Shown one piece after another: positions 1 through 11,700 of a DNA stretch of 64,000 nucleotides. Under the pieces are notes generated by a model. That model saw only the letters and a program-made list of their open reading frames with translations, did no database searches and was not told where the DNA came from. Position numbers and translations under genes: made by a program. Source of the DNA: Amorphophallus konjac. Its lineage: Eukaryota > Streptophyta > Magnoliopsida > Alismatales > Araceae. Position 1 is the first letter of the stretch. Each line of letters begins with the position of its first letter. The stretch is from positions 288,782,200-288,846,199 of the forward strand of contig CM040125.1 in assembly GCA_022559845.1 (NCBI GenBank). The letters run 5' to 3'.

Positions 1-184
1 TGTTAGTTAAGTTCATCAAATTAGTTGACCGTGTCATACACTAGCCATTCAATCAAATAGAATTCGCTCAGTTCATTTCAGATCCATAAACTACATATGC
101 AAGATGTTAACATGGAACACAATCACATGGTATTTAGTTCATCATCAAAAATCCTTTATACATGGTTATGCACGGGGTTCAACA
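1..184 (-). repeat. SIRE-like 3' LTR, partial (cut by window edge)
   Basis: This stretch aligns base for base with 31762-31945 and ends (plus strand) in TTCAACA, the inverse of the LTR start TGTTGAA. It is followed at once by a polypurine tract on the minus strand, which identifies it as the downstream LTR of a minus-strand element. The rest of the LTR lies outside the window. Confidence 0.85.
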
Positions 185-196
185 ATCTCCCCCTTT
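185..196 (-). other. Polypurine tract (PPT) of the SIRE-like element
   Basis: The minus strand reads AAAGGGGGAGAT directly before the LTR start TGTTG. This is the usual priming site for plus-strand DNA synthesis in SIRE-type copia elements. Confidence 0.8.
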
Positions 197-764
197 GATG
201 ATGACAAATACTATGTGCAATTAGACAAAAAGGTGTTGACAGATAAAAAGGTTTCAATGAACGTCTGCTCACATCTAGCATTCTAGGCTTTAAGCCATCC
301 TTAACAATCGAATGGCATCCTGTAGACCATTTGATAACACAATCAAGAATATGATGCATTCTAACCACAATTAAAATACCATGCAACATTAATGATGAAT
401 CATCCATCAAACATACAAAAGTGCATTTCCAATCATAAATGGAGACAGCATCAGAATAGAAGCATAGATGATCATTCCATAAAATAAACACAAGTCCACA
501 GAATTTTTCATTCACAAAATCCAAAAAAGTCATAACTTCAGCATTGTTCATCAGGCAATCACAACTACTGTCCACTTCAACTACTGTCCACATCTGGACA
601 ACCATATCCATAAAATAAACAAGACAACAATGTCCACAAAATAAACACAAACCACAAAATGTCCACATAACAAGACACGCAACCATAACATCCACACATA
701 TAGCATATAGCACATTTCATCTCCCCCTTTGTCATCAACAAAAAAGGAGTGGTAAGGGGGGAAA
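197..764 (-). other. 3' non-coding region of the SIRE-like element with a second PPT
   Basis: No protein of a known family is encoded here. A 185-codon open frame on the minus strand (156-713) runs through the PPT into the LTR and is judged fortuitous. An exact second copy of AAAGGGGGAGAT lies at 719-730 (minus strand), about 530 bp upstream of the LTR-proximal copy. GTCCACA-type words recur between about 560 and 690. Confidence 0.55.
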
Positions 765-1295
765 TGTAGAAACCCGATAATTAAAAATAAGAAATAAAAA
801 TTTCAATTTTATTATGTAATTAAAATTTTCATGAAATAATTAAATTACATTTTTTACTATATGAAATAAAGTAGTTTATTGAATTTACTTGAATTAACTA
901 GAAGTAAATAGAGATTTAATGCTTTACACCTTAGATAAATCATAGTAAGCCTAATAAAAGTCCATATAATAGATTAGGATTACAATTGGCCCATTGGATA
1001 TTCCATAATGGGCTGAATTAATGGTTAAAGGATTCAATAAAGGTTAAATTAACCTTAAATTTGTAACATGTGTTTAATATGATATTTAAGGGATTAAAAT
1101 AACCCCATTTCTAGAAGATTGACTCAAGAATCAACCCTTACCTAACAGCCCACCTTGGACCAGCCGTTTTTACATTATTTTCACACCTAAGATGGGCTAG
1201 ATTAAGAGGAGAAATGGCATTTTTCTTCTAATTCGGACTTAATGGGTTTGGTGGAATTAGGTGAGGAATCTTGACAAATTTGGCCAAGTTTTTGC

Positions 1296-1303
1296 TATAA
1301 ATA
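1296..1303 (+). promoter_or_regulatory. LTR TATA box
   Basis: TATAAATA lies about 530 bp into the LTR and is conserved in the 3' LTR at 9280-9287. It fits a plant RNA polymerase II core promoter, with transcription expected to start roughly 25-35 bp downstream. Confidence 0.7.
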
Positions 1304-1604
1304 GAATCCCATTCGACCCTCAAACCATCCCTGGAGGTTAAGTATACGCTGCTGCGAAGATTGGTGGAGATTTGAAGGAGATTTGGAAGATCAAAGGGTT
1401 TTCTTATATTTGGGGATATTTCTTTAGATCCATATAAAGGTAGGTGTCTCTCAGGCTAAACTCTAATTAAATCATGCCATCTTGTTCATTTTTCTGTCCT
1501 CTTTCCATTGATAGCTCATTTATTAAATTCTGTTATGAAATGAGCAAGTTATGGTCATTTTATTGGAGGGATATTCCCATTTTTTCATCAGGTCCAAAAT
1601 GTGC

Positions 1605-1880
1605 TATACCTCAGTAGCCAGTTCTGAATGCGTTGCCCCGACATAGCACGTTCAAACAGAGTGTTTTCCCGCCCTCTGGGGTCAAACATATTTTAAAAAA
1701 AAAGAAAAAAAAGATTTCCAAAATGCGCTACCCAAGGGTAGCGCGATCTTCAAGGTACCGCTAGCTCCTGCTAGCGCGTTCACAAAATTAGTCTAATTAA
1801 TAAAAAATATATATATTATTTCTTTAGATCGCGCTACCACTGGCTAGCGCGTTCTTCAGGTCGCGTTGGCCAAGGATAGC
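1605..1880 (+). repeat. GCGCTA/TAGCGC palindrome cluster inside the Tekay LTR
   Basis: A perfect hairpin at 1725-1744 has arms GCGCTACCC and GGGTAGCGC. A weaker one lies at 1760-1777; its 3' LTR counterpart at 9745-9764 is perfect, with arms GCGCTAGC and GCTAGCGC. A third lies at 1831-1850 (GCGCTA...TAGCGC). Further TAGCGCG words occur in the 3' LTR copy at about 9590-9640. The cluster sits downstream of the TATA box, so it would be transcribed. Confidence 0.75.
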
Positions 1881-2194
1881 GTGTTAAAAGAAAATATATA
1901 TATAACAATTTTCTTCTAAATTATTTTTGGGTATAAAACTATATATATATCGATTATGAACGTGAAAATGGTACGGCACGGCACGGCACGGCTCACAACT
2001 CCAGCCCACATCCTATGCCCCTTGGGTCCTGACCCAAGGGTGAGCTCTCCAACATATAAAGCCAAGGAAGTTTTTGTAACTTCCAATGTGGGACTAAACT
2101 TAAGCCAATATCCAATAGGAACTATATCACTTGGAAATCCACATTAATTGTATGTATATAGTCACCAAAAGCAAGAAAATGCAATATTAGCATG

Positions 2195-2960
2195 TTTTGA
2201 TTCTTACAGCATGTTAAAAATTATTTTGTATAATAAAATTATTTTTGCATGTAAAAATCTATTTGTAACCATATTAGTAAATTATAACCATATTAGTAAA
2301 TCAATGCATGAAAAATATTTCAAGCATGTTAAAAATGACATCCAACATGATAAAATTATTTTCTACATACTGAGATGTAAAAACTATTTCCATCATGCTA
2401 AAATCTATTTAAAACTATCTTTTGTGCATGCTAACCTTAATTTCCTATTAGATAATTAGTAAACTGATGCATGAAAATTACTTCCAGCATGATATAAATA
2501 TTTCCAGCATGATCAAATTATTTCCAGCAAGTTAGAATTATTTTTAGCATGTTAAAAAAATTTTAGTATATTAAAACTATTTTTCAGCATGATAATTCTA
2601 TTTTCCTATCAAATAATTAGCAAATAAATATAGAAAAATAATTTTTAGATGATAAAAATTATGTTGTTATTAGAAAATTTCTGTAATCAGCATGGTAAAC
2701 TTATCTTATCATCCTATCAGTAAGTTAATGTATGAGAATTATTTTAGCATTTTAAGTATTAATTTCAGCATGATAAATATTAATTTCTAGCATGTTAAAA
2801 ATTAAATCTAGCATGAATTTTTTTTTATCATCTTATCAGTAAAGAAACATATGAAAATCAATTTCAGCATGTTAAGATTATTTTCAGCGAGTTAGAGTTA
2901 TTTTTGACATAAAATTCTATTTCCTTATCATACTGTTAATTAATGTATGATTAAGTACTA
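2195..2960 (+). repeat. AT-rich degenerate tandem block in the Tekay LTR (AGCATG words)
   Basis: The core AGCATG(T/A)TAAAATTATTT and variants recurs every roughly 20-40 bp. The corresponding block in the 3' LTR is about 10225-10990. The repetition is degenerate and satellite-like. It encodes nothing recognisable. Confidence 0.65.
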
Positions 2961-3877
2961 ATATCTAAACTCATGATTGTAATTCATAAAGCATATATTT
3001 TCATAACTAAAACTTTATGTTTTATGATTATGAGATTAAGCTAAGATATTTAAAAATAATTCTAATAAAATTACTATCTTAAATTTTCTTCCTACTTACC
3101 GTTCATTTTTGAACTCCACGACTTAATGTCGTTAAACATGATGCCTTAAATTGTTATCTACTTTTCTTACAACTTCTGAAATTTTGTCAAATCTGTGCTT
3201 ATTACAAACAACATATTCTTGAAAATCATTGGTCATATACATTAAAGTGGATGTCTAAACGTACTTGGGATCTTCGGATCCATATGACTCAATGCCTGGC
3301 ATTAATGGGGCCCGGTCTGGTCCTGGGGGGAGCGCCCGAAAGTACTTGTGCCCATGAGAGTTGATTGACCAATGGTGTGACATTACACCGAAGTGCATGA
3401 TAGATTTACTTGATACGGCATTCCACTATTCGTACTTGTTACTTGTTTACTTGAAAATTACTTGAATTACTTGACTTCCGTTAAAATGGCCAATTACATG
3501 AAATTCTTTACTTGTTCAAAGTCATTACTTGAAATTCATCTTGATATCATATTATCTCAATTACTTGGAAATTCCATTCATGTTTATACACTTCCCTATA
3601 CAAGTTAGAAAATTATTTAAATTGTTAATACTTAAAGATTACCTGGTTCATAGAGATATAAAATCCTACTGAGCTTTTAGCTCACCCTACGTTTTGGTTA
3701 ATTGTTGCAGGAAATGAAAATGTACAAGGGAATGGACAAGAGTGAGAGAGTGATTTTCCTTTTTACCTAGGTTTATGTAGATCATTAGTGTTTTTACAAG
3801 AATGATGTACTTTGGGATTGAAAGTTGTATTTTGCCTTTATGGCTTATGAATTAGTGATGTAAACTTCATTTTGATG

Positions 3878-3883
3878 AATAAA
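3878..3883 (+). terminator. LTR polyadenylation signal
   Basis: AATAAA lies about 110 bp before the LTR end. The 3' LTR has the same motif near 11938. It is a plausible poly(A) signal for element transcripts. Confidence 0.5.
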
Positions 3884-4002
3884 AGTACCATTTTCCCATT
3901 CATTTCTGTCTTTAGAAATAAAATTGTACATGCTCTGATCGACACGATTGTTTACGACTCGTCGCGCCCTCGATATTCCGTGTCGGGGCGTGACAGTCTT
4001 TG

Positions 4003-4014
4003 TGGTATCAGAGC
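4003..4014 (+). other. Primer-binding site (initiator Met-tRNA)
   Basis: TGGTATCAGAGC lies 7 bp after the LTR end. It is complementary to the 3' end of plant initiator Met-tRNA, the usual minus-strand primer of this group. Confidence 0.9.
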
Positions 4015-4248
4015 CTAGGTTACATAAAATCCTAGGTTTCACAATTATAGGTTCATTCTTAAAACATAGTTTTCCCTCAAACATAGGTTCTAGATCAATA
4101 TCTAGAAATTTGATAGATCTTGAACTTTCCCGGTAAGATTTGGGTAGAAACACGGGTTAAGTTTTAAGAAAAAGGGAATTATCAGGAAATAAATACCAAA
4201 ACAAAAATAATAAACCTTGGAATTATGGTTTCAGGCTAATTCTCGCAA

Positions 4249-5230
4249 ATGGCCGCCGAGAGAGCTCAATGGCGCGAGATGCAGCGCACCGTTCAAGGCT
4301 TAACCCAAGCCCTCCAACAGGTTGCTCAGGGAGGAGCAAACCAAGGAGCCGGAGATTTGCATAGCAATTTCCAAAGCATGAACCCTCCCAAGTTCGCTGG
4401 ATCTACAGATCCGGATGTAGCCGAACACTGGATTAAGGAGATCGAGAGGATATTCTGAGTCATGCAATGCGCTGACGAGGAAAAGGTCCTACTCGCTACT
4501 TTCCAAATGGAAAGGGATGCACGTGCCTGGTGGGAATCGGTCGAAGCTACTTTACCGCACGACCAAATTCTACGGGAAGAGTTCCTGGAATACTTCAATA
4601 GTAAATACTTCTCCGATCGAGTATAAGAAAGGAAGGCCACCGAGTTTGTCGCTTTAAAGCAAAGGGGTTTATCTGTTGCGAATATGAAGCACAATTTTCA
4701 AGGTTATCTCGGTACGCTCCACATCTCGTGGGTACCGACAAAATGAAGGCACGAGATTTCTTAATGGCCTTAAGCCTCAATATATTACTCAACTCGCCCC
4801 GATGGATATCAAATTTATTCTGATGCGGTACGGAGAGCACAACTCCTAGAAGATGCAACGGAGTTATCGGATCGCATCCGAGGAAGGAAGCCAAGAGAGA
4901 GCAAGTTACTGGGTCCGGAAGTTTCAAACCTTCCTTCGGGAAGAAAAGGCCCAATGACGGGCGTAACTTCATCAAGGACGGGCGTAATTTCAACAAAGGT
5001 GGACATAATTTTCAAGGGGACAAGAAGTTGAGGACATTAGACAAGCAAATTGTCCCTATATCGGCAACATCAAAGGAATTATGCAAATACTGCGAGAAGC
5101 CCGGACATAAAGCCGGGGAATGTTGGAGAAAGCTCGGTGCATGTCTTCGATGCGGGAGTCAGGAGCATTGGATCCCGAATTGCCCTCTTCTCAACGAGCA
5201 AGCTCCATCACCAGTAAAGCTTCCTATTAT
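4249..5230 (+). pseudogene. gag: Tekay gag (capsid/nucleocapsid), broken
   Basis: Gag packages element RNA into cytoplasmic particles. The frame opens with an ATG at 4249 and shows the Ty3-type capsid signature around PPKFAGSTDPDVAEHWI. It stops at 4456 (TGA) and, in the same frame, at 4624 (TAA), and then shifts frame before about 5028. Two zinc knuckles of the CX2CX4HX4C form follow at 5082-5123 (CKYCEKPGHKAGEC) and 5142-5183 (CLRCGSQEHWIPNC). Two knuckles are present where many families have one. The break pattern means no intact Gag can be made from this copy. Confidence 0.85.
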
Positions 5231-5720
5231 TGCCAAGAAGCCAGGAAGACTTCAAGCCCTTATGGGTACGGAACCTACCGAGGAAGGAGGCATCGTGGAA
5301 GGTACTCTTTTCATATACTCCAAGCCTGCCTCTGTCTTATTTGACACCGGAGCTACGCATTCATTTATATCTTGAAGATTTGCTGGTCTTTTACCTATGA
5401 AGCATGTTCCATTAGATTCTACACTCACTATCACTACCCCTATTGGAACGAGAACGGAGATTAAACACTTCTATCCTGATAGTGAAATTCTAATTAGTGG
5501 TTACAACTTACCCGCTGATTTGGTATGCATGGAGATGGAAGGATATGCTGTTATTTTGGGTGCCAACTGGCTATCTACACATGGAGCTAGTGCCAATTGC
5601 AAATTGGGTACGATAACTTTTATGGGTTACCCCGACCTTCTATTTTCTGGCATCAAGCATTCTAGACACATATCTCTCATTTCGGCCCTCAATGCCGAGA
5701 AATTATTAAGGAAGGGTTAA
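5231..5720 (+). pseudogene. Tekay aspartic protease, interrupted
   Basis: The retroviral-type aspartic protease cuts the Gag-Pol polyprotein. The active-site motif DTGA lies at 5343-5354 inside LFDTGATHSFIS, directly followed by an in-frame TGA (5373). The same frame continues with protease C-terminal sequence (5397-5717), including GANWLSTHGA, and stops at 5718 before the RT. Frame continuity across both stops suggests point mutations rather than rearrangement. Confidence 0.82.
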
Positions 5721-5744
5721 GTCGGTTTCTTAGTTTCTATCACT

Positions 5745-7264
5745 ATGACTGAGCACACAGAACCCATTCTAAAAGACATTCCTATCGTTCGGGATTATTC
5801 TGATGTATTTCCGGACGAGTTGCCTGGTATTCCTCCCAAGAGAGAAGTGGTTTTCTCTATTGATTTAATTCCGGGAGAGGCACCAGTTTCTAAAGCTCCA
5901 TATCGGATGTCTGCCATGGAAATGAAAGAATTAAAGGATCAATTATTGGAATTACTGGAGAAGGGGTTTATCCGACCAAGTACTTCACCTTGGGGAGCCC
6001 CAATCTTATTTGTCAAGAAGAAAGATGGTTCGATGAGACTATGTGTTGATTATCGGCAATTGAATCAACTCACCATCAAGAATAAATATCCATTGCCGAG
6101 AATTGATGAATTATTCGACCAGATTTCTGGAGCGCGATATTTCTCAAAGATCGATCTTCGATCTGGTTATCATCAAAGAAAGTGATATTCACAAGACTGC
6201 ATTCCGGAGTAGGTATGGACATTACGAGTTCACCGTTATGCCTTTTGGCTTAACAAATGCGCCTGCTGCATTCATGCAATTAATGAACATCGTATTCAGG
6301 CCATACCTCGATCAATTTGTGGTTGTCTTCATTGACGACATTTTGATCTACTCCAAGTCAAAGGAAGAACATGAGGAACATCTTAAGAAGGCCCTTCAAT
6401 TATTAAGAGATCACAAGCTTTATGCCAAATTAAGCAAGTGTGATTTCTGGTTGGAGGAAGTTTCTTTTCTTGGTCACATAATTTTTCAGGAACGGTATCG
6501 CCGTCGATCCTTCAAAGGTCGAGGCCGTAAAGAACTGGGAAAGACCTACTAGTGTGACGGAAATCTGAAGTTTTTTAAAATTGGCTGGATATTATCGAAG
6601 ATTTATCAAGGATTTCTCAAAGATCGCAGTATCTTTAACAAGATTGACAAGGAAGGAGAATCCCTTTATATGGTCCGAAGAATGCGAGAAAAGCTTTCAA
6701 ACTTTAAAGGATTGTCTGACGACTGCTCCTATTCTCACATTACCTACGGAAGGAGGAGGATTCAAAGTGTATGCTTATGCATCTGGAATTGGCCTAGGTT
6801 ACGTATTAATGCAACACGGCAAGGTCATAGCTTATTCTTCACGGCAATTGAAGAAACACGAGAAAAAGTATCCCGTACATGACCTAGAACTAGTAGCTGT
6901 GGTCTTTACTTTGAAGATCTGGCGACATTACCTCTATGGTGAAGCCTTTACGGTGTATTCTGATCAAAAGAGTCTCAAATATTTATTCTCTCAAAAGGAG
7001 CTCAATATGAGACAAAGACGGTGGTTGGAATATTTAAAGGATTTCGACTTCTCTATACAATATCACCCAGGAAAAGGCAATGCCGTAGCTGATGCACTTA
7101 GCCGAAAACCAATGGCTTTATTATCGAGCATGATGGTTAAAGAATGGCATCTACTTGAGCAAATAGCCAACTTAAACCTCAATATGGAGGAGAAGGAAGG
7201 CGGAGTCTTTATTACAAATATTCGACTCCAACCCGAGTTACTCTCAGAAATCAAGGAACGATAA
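5745..7264 (+). pseudogene. Tekay reverse transcriptase and RNase H, frameshifted
   Basis: RT copies element RNA into DNA and RNase H removes the RNA template. RT starts with the Ty3 motif [12 protein letters not shown] and the DYRQLN and [10 protein letters not shown] blocks. The frame shifts near 6180 and the next frame holds the catalytic FIDD (6328-6339, the YVDD equivalent). A second shift falls near 6490, after SFLGHII. RNase H follows at 6581-7264 and ends in the usual [15 protein letters not shown]. The first RNase H catalytic Asp, normally in a DAS motif, is Tyr here (AYAS, codon 6776-6778). A TAA at 7262 separates this part from integrase. Confidence 0.9.
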
Positions 7265-7276
7265 GTTGATGATCCG

Positions 7277-8662
7277 TTGATCGTGGAAATTAAAGACAAA
7301 TTAGATCAACGATCGGATTTCCTTCTACCTAATGATGGAAGGCTATTATTCAAAGGAAGAACTTGTATACCCGATTGTTCTACTATCAAGGGTAAAATCT
7401 TAGAAGAAGCACATCGGTCAAGGTACACTATTCACCCCGGTGCTACAAAAATGTACCAAGACCTCAAGAGAACATTCTGGTGGCCTAATATGAAGAGAGA
7501 GGTAGCCGAGTTCATAAGCCGATGTTTGGTTTCTCAACAAGTCAAGGCCGAACACCTCAAATCGGCTGGCAAGCTCAAGCCTCTCGAAATACCGAAATGG
7601 AATTGGGATAGTATCCGTATGGACTTCATTGTTGGATTACCGAAGACCCGAAGTGGTTTTGATGCTATATGGGTAATTGTGGATCGGCTAACAAAGTCCG
7701 CTCACTTTTTACCTATCAAGACTAGATGGACCGTGGATGTTCTAGCCGCCTTATATATCAAGGAGATCGTAAGGCTGCATGGTATTCCAAGCTCTATTAT
7801 TTCGGACCGAGATCCGAGATTCACCTGTCATTTATGGAAGGGTTTACAATCGTCTATGGGTACTAGACTAAGGTTTAGTACGGCTTTTCACCCTCAGACG
7901 GATGGACAAACCGAGAGGACGAATCAAATTATTGAAGATATGTTGAGAGCCTGCATGATTGACTTCGGTGGTAGTTGGCATGAACACTTACCGCTGACTG
8001 AGTTCGCTTATAACAATAGCTATCAGTCGAGTATTCAAATGGCACCATTCGAAGCATTATATGGCCGAAGTTGCAGATCGCCTCTATGCTGGAGCGAGGT
8101 TGGTGACAAGGGATTGCTTGGTCCCGACATTGTACAAGACACAACCGACAAAATCCAGTTAATACAAGAAAGGCTAAAGGTCACCCAATCAAGGCAAAAG
8201 AGCTACGTCGACAATCGGAGGAGAGACCTTGAATTCCAAGTGGGGGAGCATGTCTTCTTAAAGATCTCACCCACCCGTGGAATTAGAAGATTCGGCATCA
8301 AAGGAAAGCTAAGTCCGAGATTTATCGGCCCTTTCGAGATTCTGGAGAAAATTGGCGAGGTAGCATACAAGCTGGCCTTACCTCCACAACTGGCCGGTGT
8401 ACATGACATATTCCATGTATACATGCTAAGGAAATACGTCTATGATCCTTCACATGTGATTCGATTTGAAGAATTAAAACTCCAAAAGGACTTATCTTAT
8501 GAAGAAAGACCGATCAAGATACTGGATCGAAAATTACACCAACTGAGAAATCGGGCCATACCGATGGTGAAAGTCCAATGGAGCAAGAGTGGATTCGAGG
8601 AAGCAACCTTGGAATTGGAAGAATCCATCAAGAAGAAATACCCGGATTTAATCTCAGGTTAG
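7277..8662 (+). CDS. Tekay integrase with C-terminal chromodomain (open frame of 461 codons)
   Basis: Integrase inserts the cDNA into chromosomes. The zinc-binding region has H46, H53 and C83, but the second Cys of HHCC is Ser (S86 in RCLVSQQ). The DDE triad is visible as D116 (MDF), D177 (SDRD) and E213 (QTERTNQ), with the expected 35-residue D-E spacing. The GPF/HDIFHVYMLRKY region follows. A chromodomain (about residues 395-460, YEERP...KVQWSKSG...ATLELEE) ends the protein; in chromoviruses it targets heterochromatin marks. The frame is open but lies downstream of several stops, so it is part of a broken polyprotein. Confidence 0.88.
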   Translation: MIVEIKDKLDQRSDFLLPNDGRLLFKGRTCIPDCSTIKGKILEEAHRSRYTIHPGATKMYQDLKRTFWWPNMKREVAEFISRCLVSQQVKAEHLKSAGKLKPLEIPKWNWDSIRMDFIVGLPKTRSGFDAIWVIVDRLTKSAHFLPIKTRWTVDVLAALYIKEIVRLHGIPSSIISDRDPRFTCHLWKGLQSSMGTRLRFSTAFHPQTDGQTERTNQIIEDMLRACMIDFGGSWHEHLPLTEFAYNNSYQSSIQMAPFEALYGRSCRSPLCWSEVGDKGLLGPDIVQDTTDKIQLIQERLKVTQSRQKSYVDNRRRDLEFQVGEHVFLKISPTRGIRRFGIKGKLSPRFIGPFEILEKIGEVAYKLALPPQLAGVHDIFHVYMLRKYVYDPSHVIRFEELKLQKDLSYEERPIKILDRKLHQLRNRAIPMVKVQWSKSGFEEATLELEESIKKKYPDLISG

Positions 8663-8735
8663 AAATTCGACCTTTCTACTCGAATAATTGACTTTTAGTT
8701 ATATATAATGTGAATTTGGAGGACCAAATTCTTTT

Positions 8736-8748
8736 AAGTGGGGGAGGA
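8736..8748 (+). other. Tekay polypurine tract
   Basis: AAGTGGGGGAGGA lies directly before the 3' LTR start TGTAGAAACC. It is the presumed primer site for plus-strand DNA synthesis. Confidence 0.8.
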
Positions 8749-11700
8749 TGTAGAAACCCGATAATTAAAAATGAGAAATAATTTTTTTAATTTTATTATG
8801 TAATTAAAATTTTCATGAAATAATTAAATTACATTTTTTACTATATGAAATAAACTAGTTTATTGAATTTACTTGAATTAACTAGAAGTAAATAGAGATT
8901 AAATGCTTTACACCTTAGATAAATCATAGTAAGCCCAATAAAAGTCCATATAATGGATTAGGATTACAATTGGCCCATTGGATAATCCATAATGGGCTGA
9001 ATTAATGGTTAAAAGATTCAATAAATGTTAAATTAACCTTAAATTCGTAACATGTGTTTAATATGATATTTAAGGGATTAAAATAACCTCATTTCTAGAA
9101 GATTGACTCAAGAATCAACCCTTACCTAACAGCCCACCTTGGACCAGCCGTTTTTACATTATTTTCACACCTAAGATGGGCTAGATTAAGAGGAGAAATG
9201 ACATTTTTCTTCTAATTCGGACTTAATGGGTTTGGTGGAATTAGGTGAGGAATCTTGACAAATTTGGTCAAGTTTTGGCTATAAATAGAACCCCATTCGA
9301 CCCTCAAACCATCTCTGTAGGTAAAATATACGTTGCTGCGAAGATTGGTGCAGATTTGAAGGGAGATTTGGAAGATCAAAGGGTTTTCTTATATTTGGGG
9401 ATATTTCTTTAGATCCATATAAAGGTAGGTGTCTCTCAGGCTAAACTCTAATTAAATCATGCCATCTTGTTCGTTTTTCTGTCCTCTTTCCATTGATAGC
9501 TCATTTATTAAATTCCGTTATGAAATGAGCAAGTTATGGTCATTTTATTGGAGGGATATTCCCGTTTTTTCATCAGGTCCAGAACGTGCTATACCTCAAT
9601 AGCGCGTTCTGAACGCGCTGCCCTGACATAGCGCGTTCATACAGAGTGTTTCCCCGCCCTCTGGGGTCAAACATATTTTAAAAAAAAAAGAAAAAAAAAG
9701 ATTTCCAGAATGCGCTACCCAAGGGTAGCGCGATCTTCAAGGTCGCGCTAGCTCATGCTAGCGCGTTCACAAAATTAGTCTAATTAATAAAATAAATATA
9801 TATATTATTTCTTTAGATCGCGCTACCACTGGCTAGCGCGTTCTTCAGGTCGCGCTGGGCAAGGACAGTGCGTTAAAATAAAAAAATATATAATAATTTT
9901 CTTCTAAATTATTTTTGGGTATAAAACTATATATATATATATCTATTATGAACGCGAAAACCGCACCGCACCGCACGGCACGTCACAAATAAATAAATAT
10001 ATAAATAAATAAATTACTGGTTTTGTATCAACTCACAACTCAAGCCCACATCCTATGTCCCTTGGGTCCTGACCCAAGAGTGAGCTCTCCAACATATAAA
10101 GCCAAGGAAGTTTTGTAACTTCCAATGTGGGACTAAACTTAAGCCAATATCCAATAGGAACTATATCACTTGGAAATCCACATTAATTGTATGTATATAG
10201 TCACCAAAAGTAAGAAAAGGTAATATTAGCATATTTTGATTCTTACAACATGTTAAAAATTGTTTTGTAGAATAAAATTATTTTTGCATGTAAAAATCTA
10301 TTTTTAACCATATTAGTTAATTATAACCATATTAGTAAATCAATGCATGAAAAATATTTCCAGCATGTTAAAAATGACTTCCAACATGATAAAATTATTT
10401 TCTACATACTGAGATGTAAAAACTATTTCCATCATGCTAAAATCTATTTAAAACTATCTTTTGTGCATGCTAAACCTAATTTCCTATTAAATAATTAGTA
10501 AAATGATGCATGAATATTACTTCCAGCATGATAAAAATATTTTCAGCATGATCAAATTATTTCCAGCATGTTAGAATTATTTTTAGCATGTTAACTATTT
10601 TTTTAGTATATTAAAACTATTTTTCAGCATGTTAATTCTATTTTCCTATCAAATAATTAGTAAATAAATATAGAAATATGATCTTTAGATGATAAAAATT
10701 ATGTTGTTAGCATAAAATTTATGTAATCAGCATGGTAAACTTATCTTATCATCCTATCAGTAAGTTAATGTATGAGAATTATTTTAGCATGTTAAGTATT
10801 AATTTTAGCATGTTAAATATTAATTTCAAACATGTTAAAAATTAAATCCAACATAAAAATTTTATTTTTATCATCTTATCAATAAATAAACATATGAAAA
10901 TCAATTTCAGCATGTTAAGATTATTTTCAGCGAATTAGAGTTATTTTTGACATAAAATTCTATTTCCTTATCATACGGTTAATTAATGTATGATTAAGTA
11001 CTAATATCTAAACTCATGATTGTAATTCAGAAATCATATATTTTCATAACTAAAACTTTATGTTTTATGATTATGAGATTAAGTAAAGATATTTAAAAAA
11101 TATATAATTCTAATAAAATTACTATCTTAAATTTTTATTCCTACTTACCGTTCATTTTTGAACTCCACGACTTAATGTCGTTAAACATGATGCCTTAAAT
11201 GGTTATCTACTTTCCTTACAACTTCTAAAATTTTGTCAAATCTGTGCTTATTACAAACAACATATTCTTGAAAATCATTGGCCATATACAATAAAGTGGA
11301 TGTCTAAACGTACTTGGGATCTTCGGATCCATATGACTCAATGCTTGGCATTAATGGGGCCCGGTCTGGTCCTGGGGGGAGCGGCCGAAAGTACTTGTGC
11401 CCATGAGAGTTGATTGACCAATGGTGTGGCATTGCACCGAAGTGCATGATAGATTTACTTGATACGGCATTCCACTATTCGTACTTGTTTACTTGTTACT
11501 TGTTTACTTGAAAATTACTTGAATTACTTGACTTGCGTGAAAATGGCCAATTACATGAAATTATTTACTTGTTCAAAGTCATTACTTGGAAATTCATCTT
11601 GATATCATATTATCTCAATTACTTGGAAATTCCATTCATGTTTATACACTTCCCGATACAAGTTAGAAAATTATTTAAATTGTTAATACTTAAAGATTGC

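Larger units (their letters stand above)
765..3995 (+). repeat. Tekay 5' LTR
   Basis: This 3231 bp repeat is matched along its length by 8749-12054. It contains a TATA box at 1296-1303, a palindrome cluster at about 1605-1880, a CGGCA run near 1975-1990, an AT-rich block of AGCATG words (2195-2960) and a polyadenylation signal near its end. Compared with the 3' LTR it lacks about 50 bp of AAATA-type repeat (about 9988-10035 there). No coding region is recognised. Confidence 0.93.

Noticed and set aside
156..713. 185-codon minus-strand frame as a SIRE-like accessory protein
   Set aside because: It runs through the PPT (185-196) into the LTR, has a low-complexity Cys/Val/Met pattern and no recognisable domain.
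4003..4014. tRNA gene remnant
   Set aside because: The sequence is just the 12-base primer-binding site next to an LTR; no cloverleaf follows.
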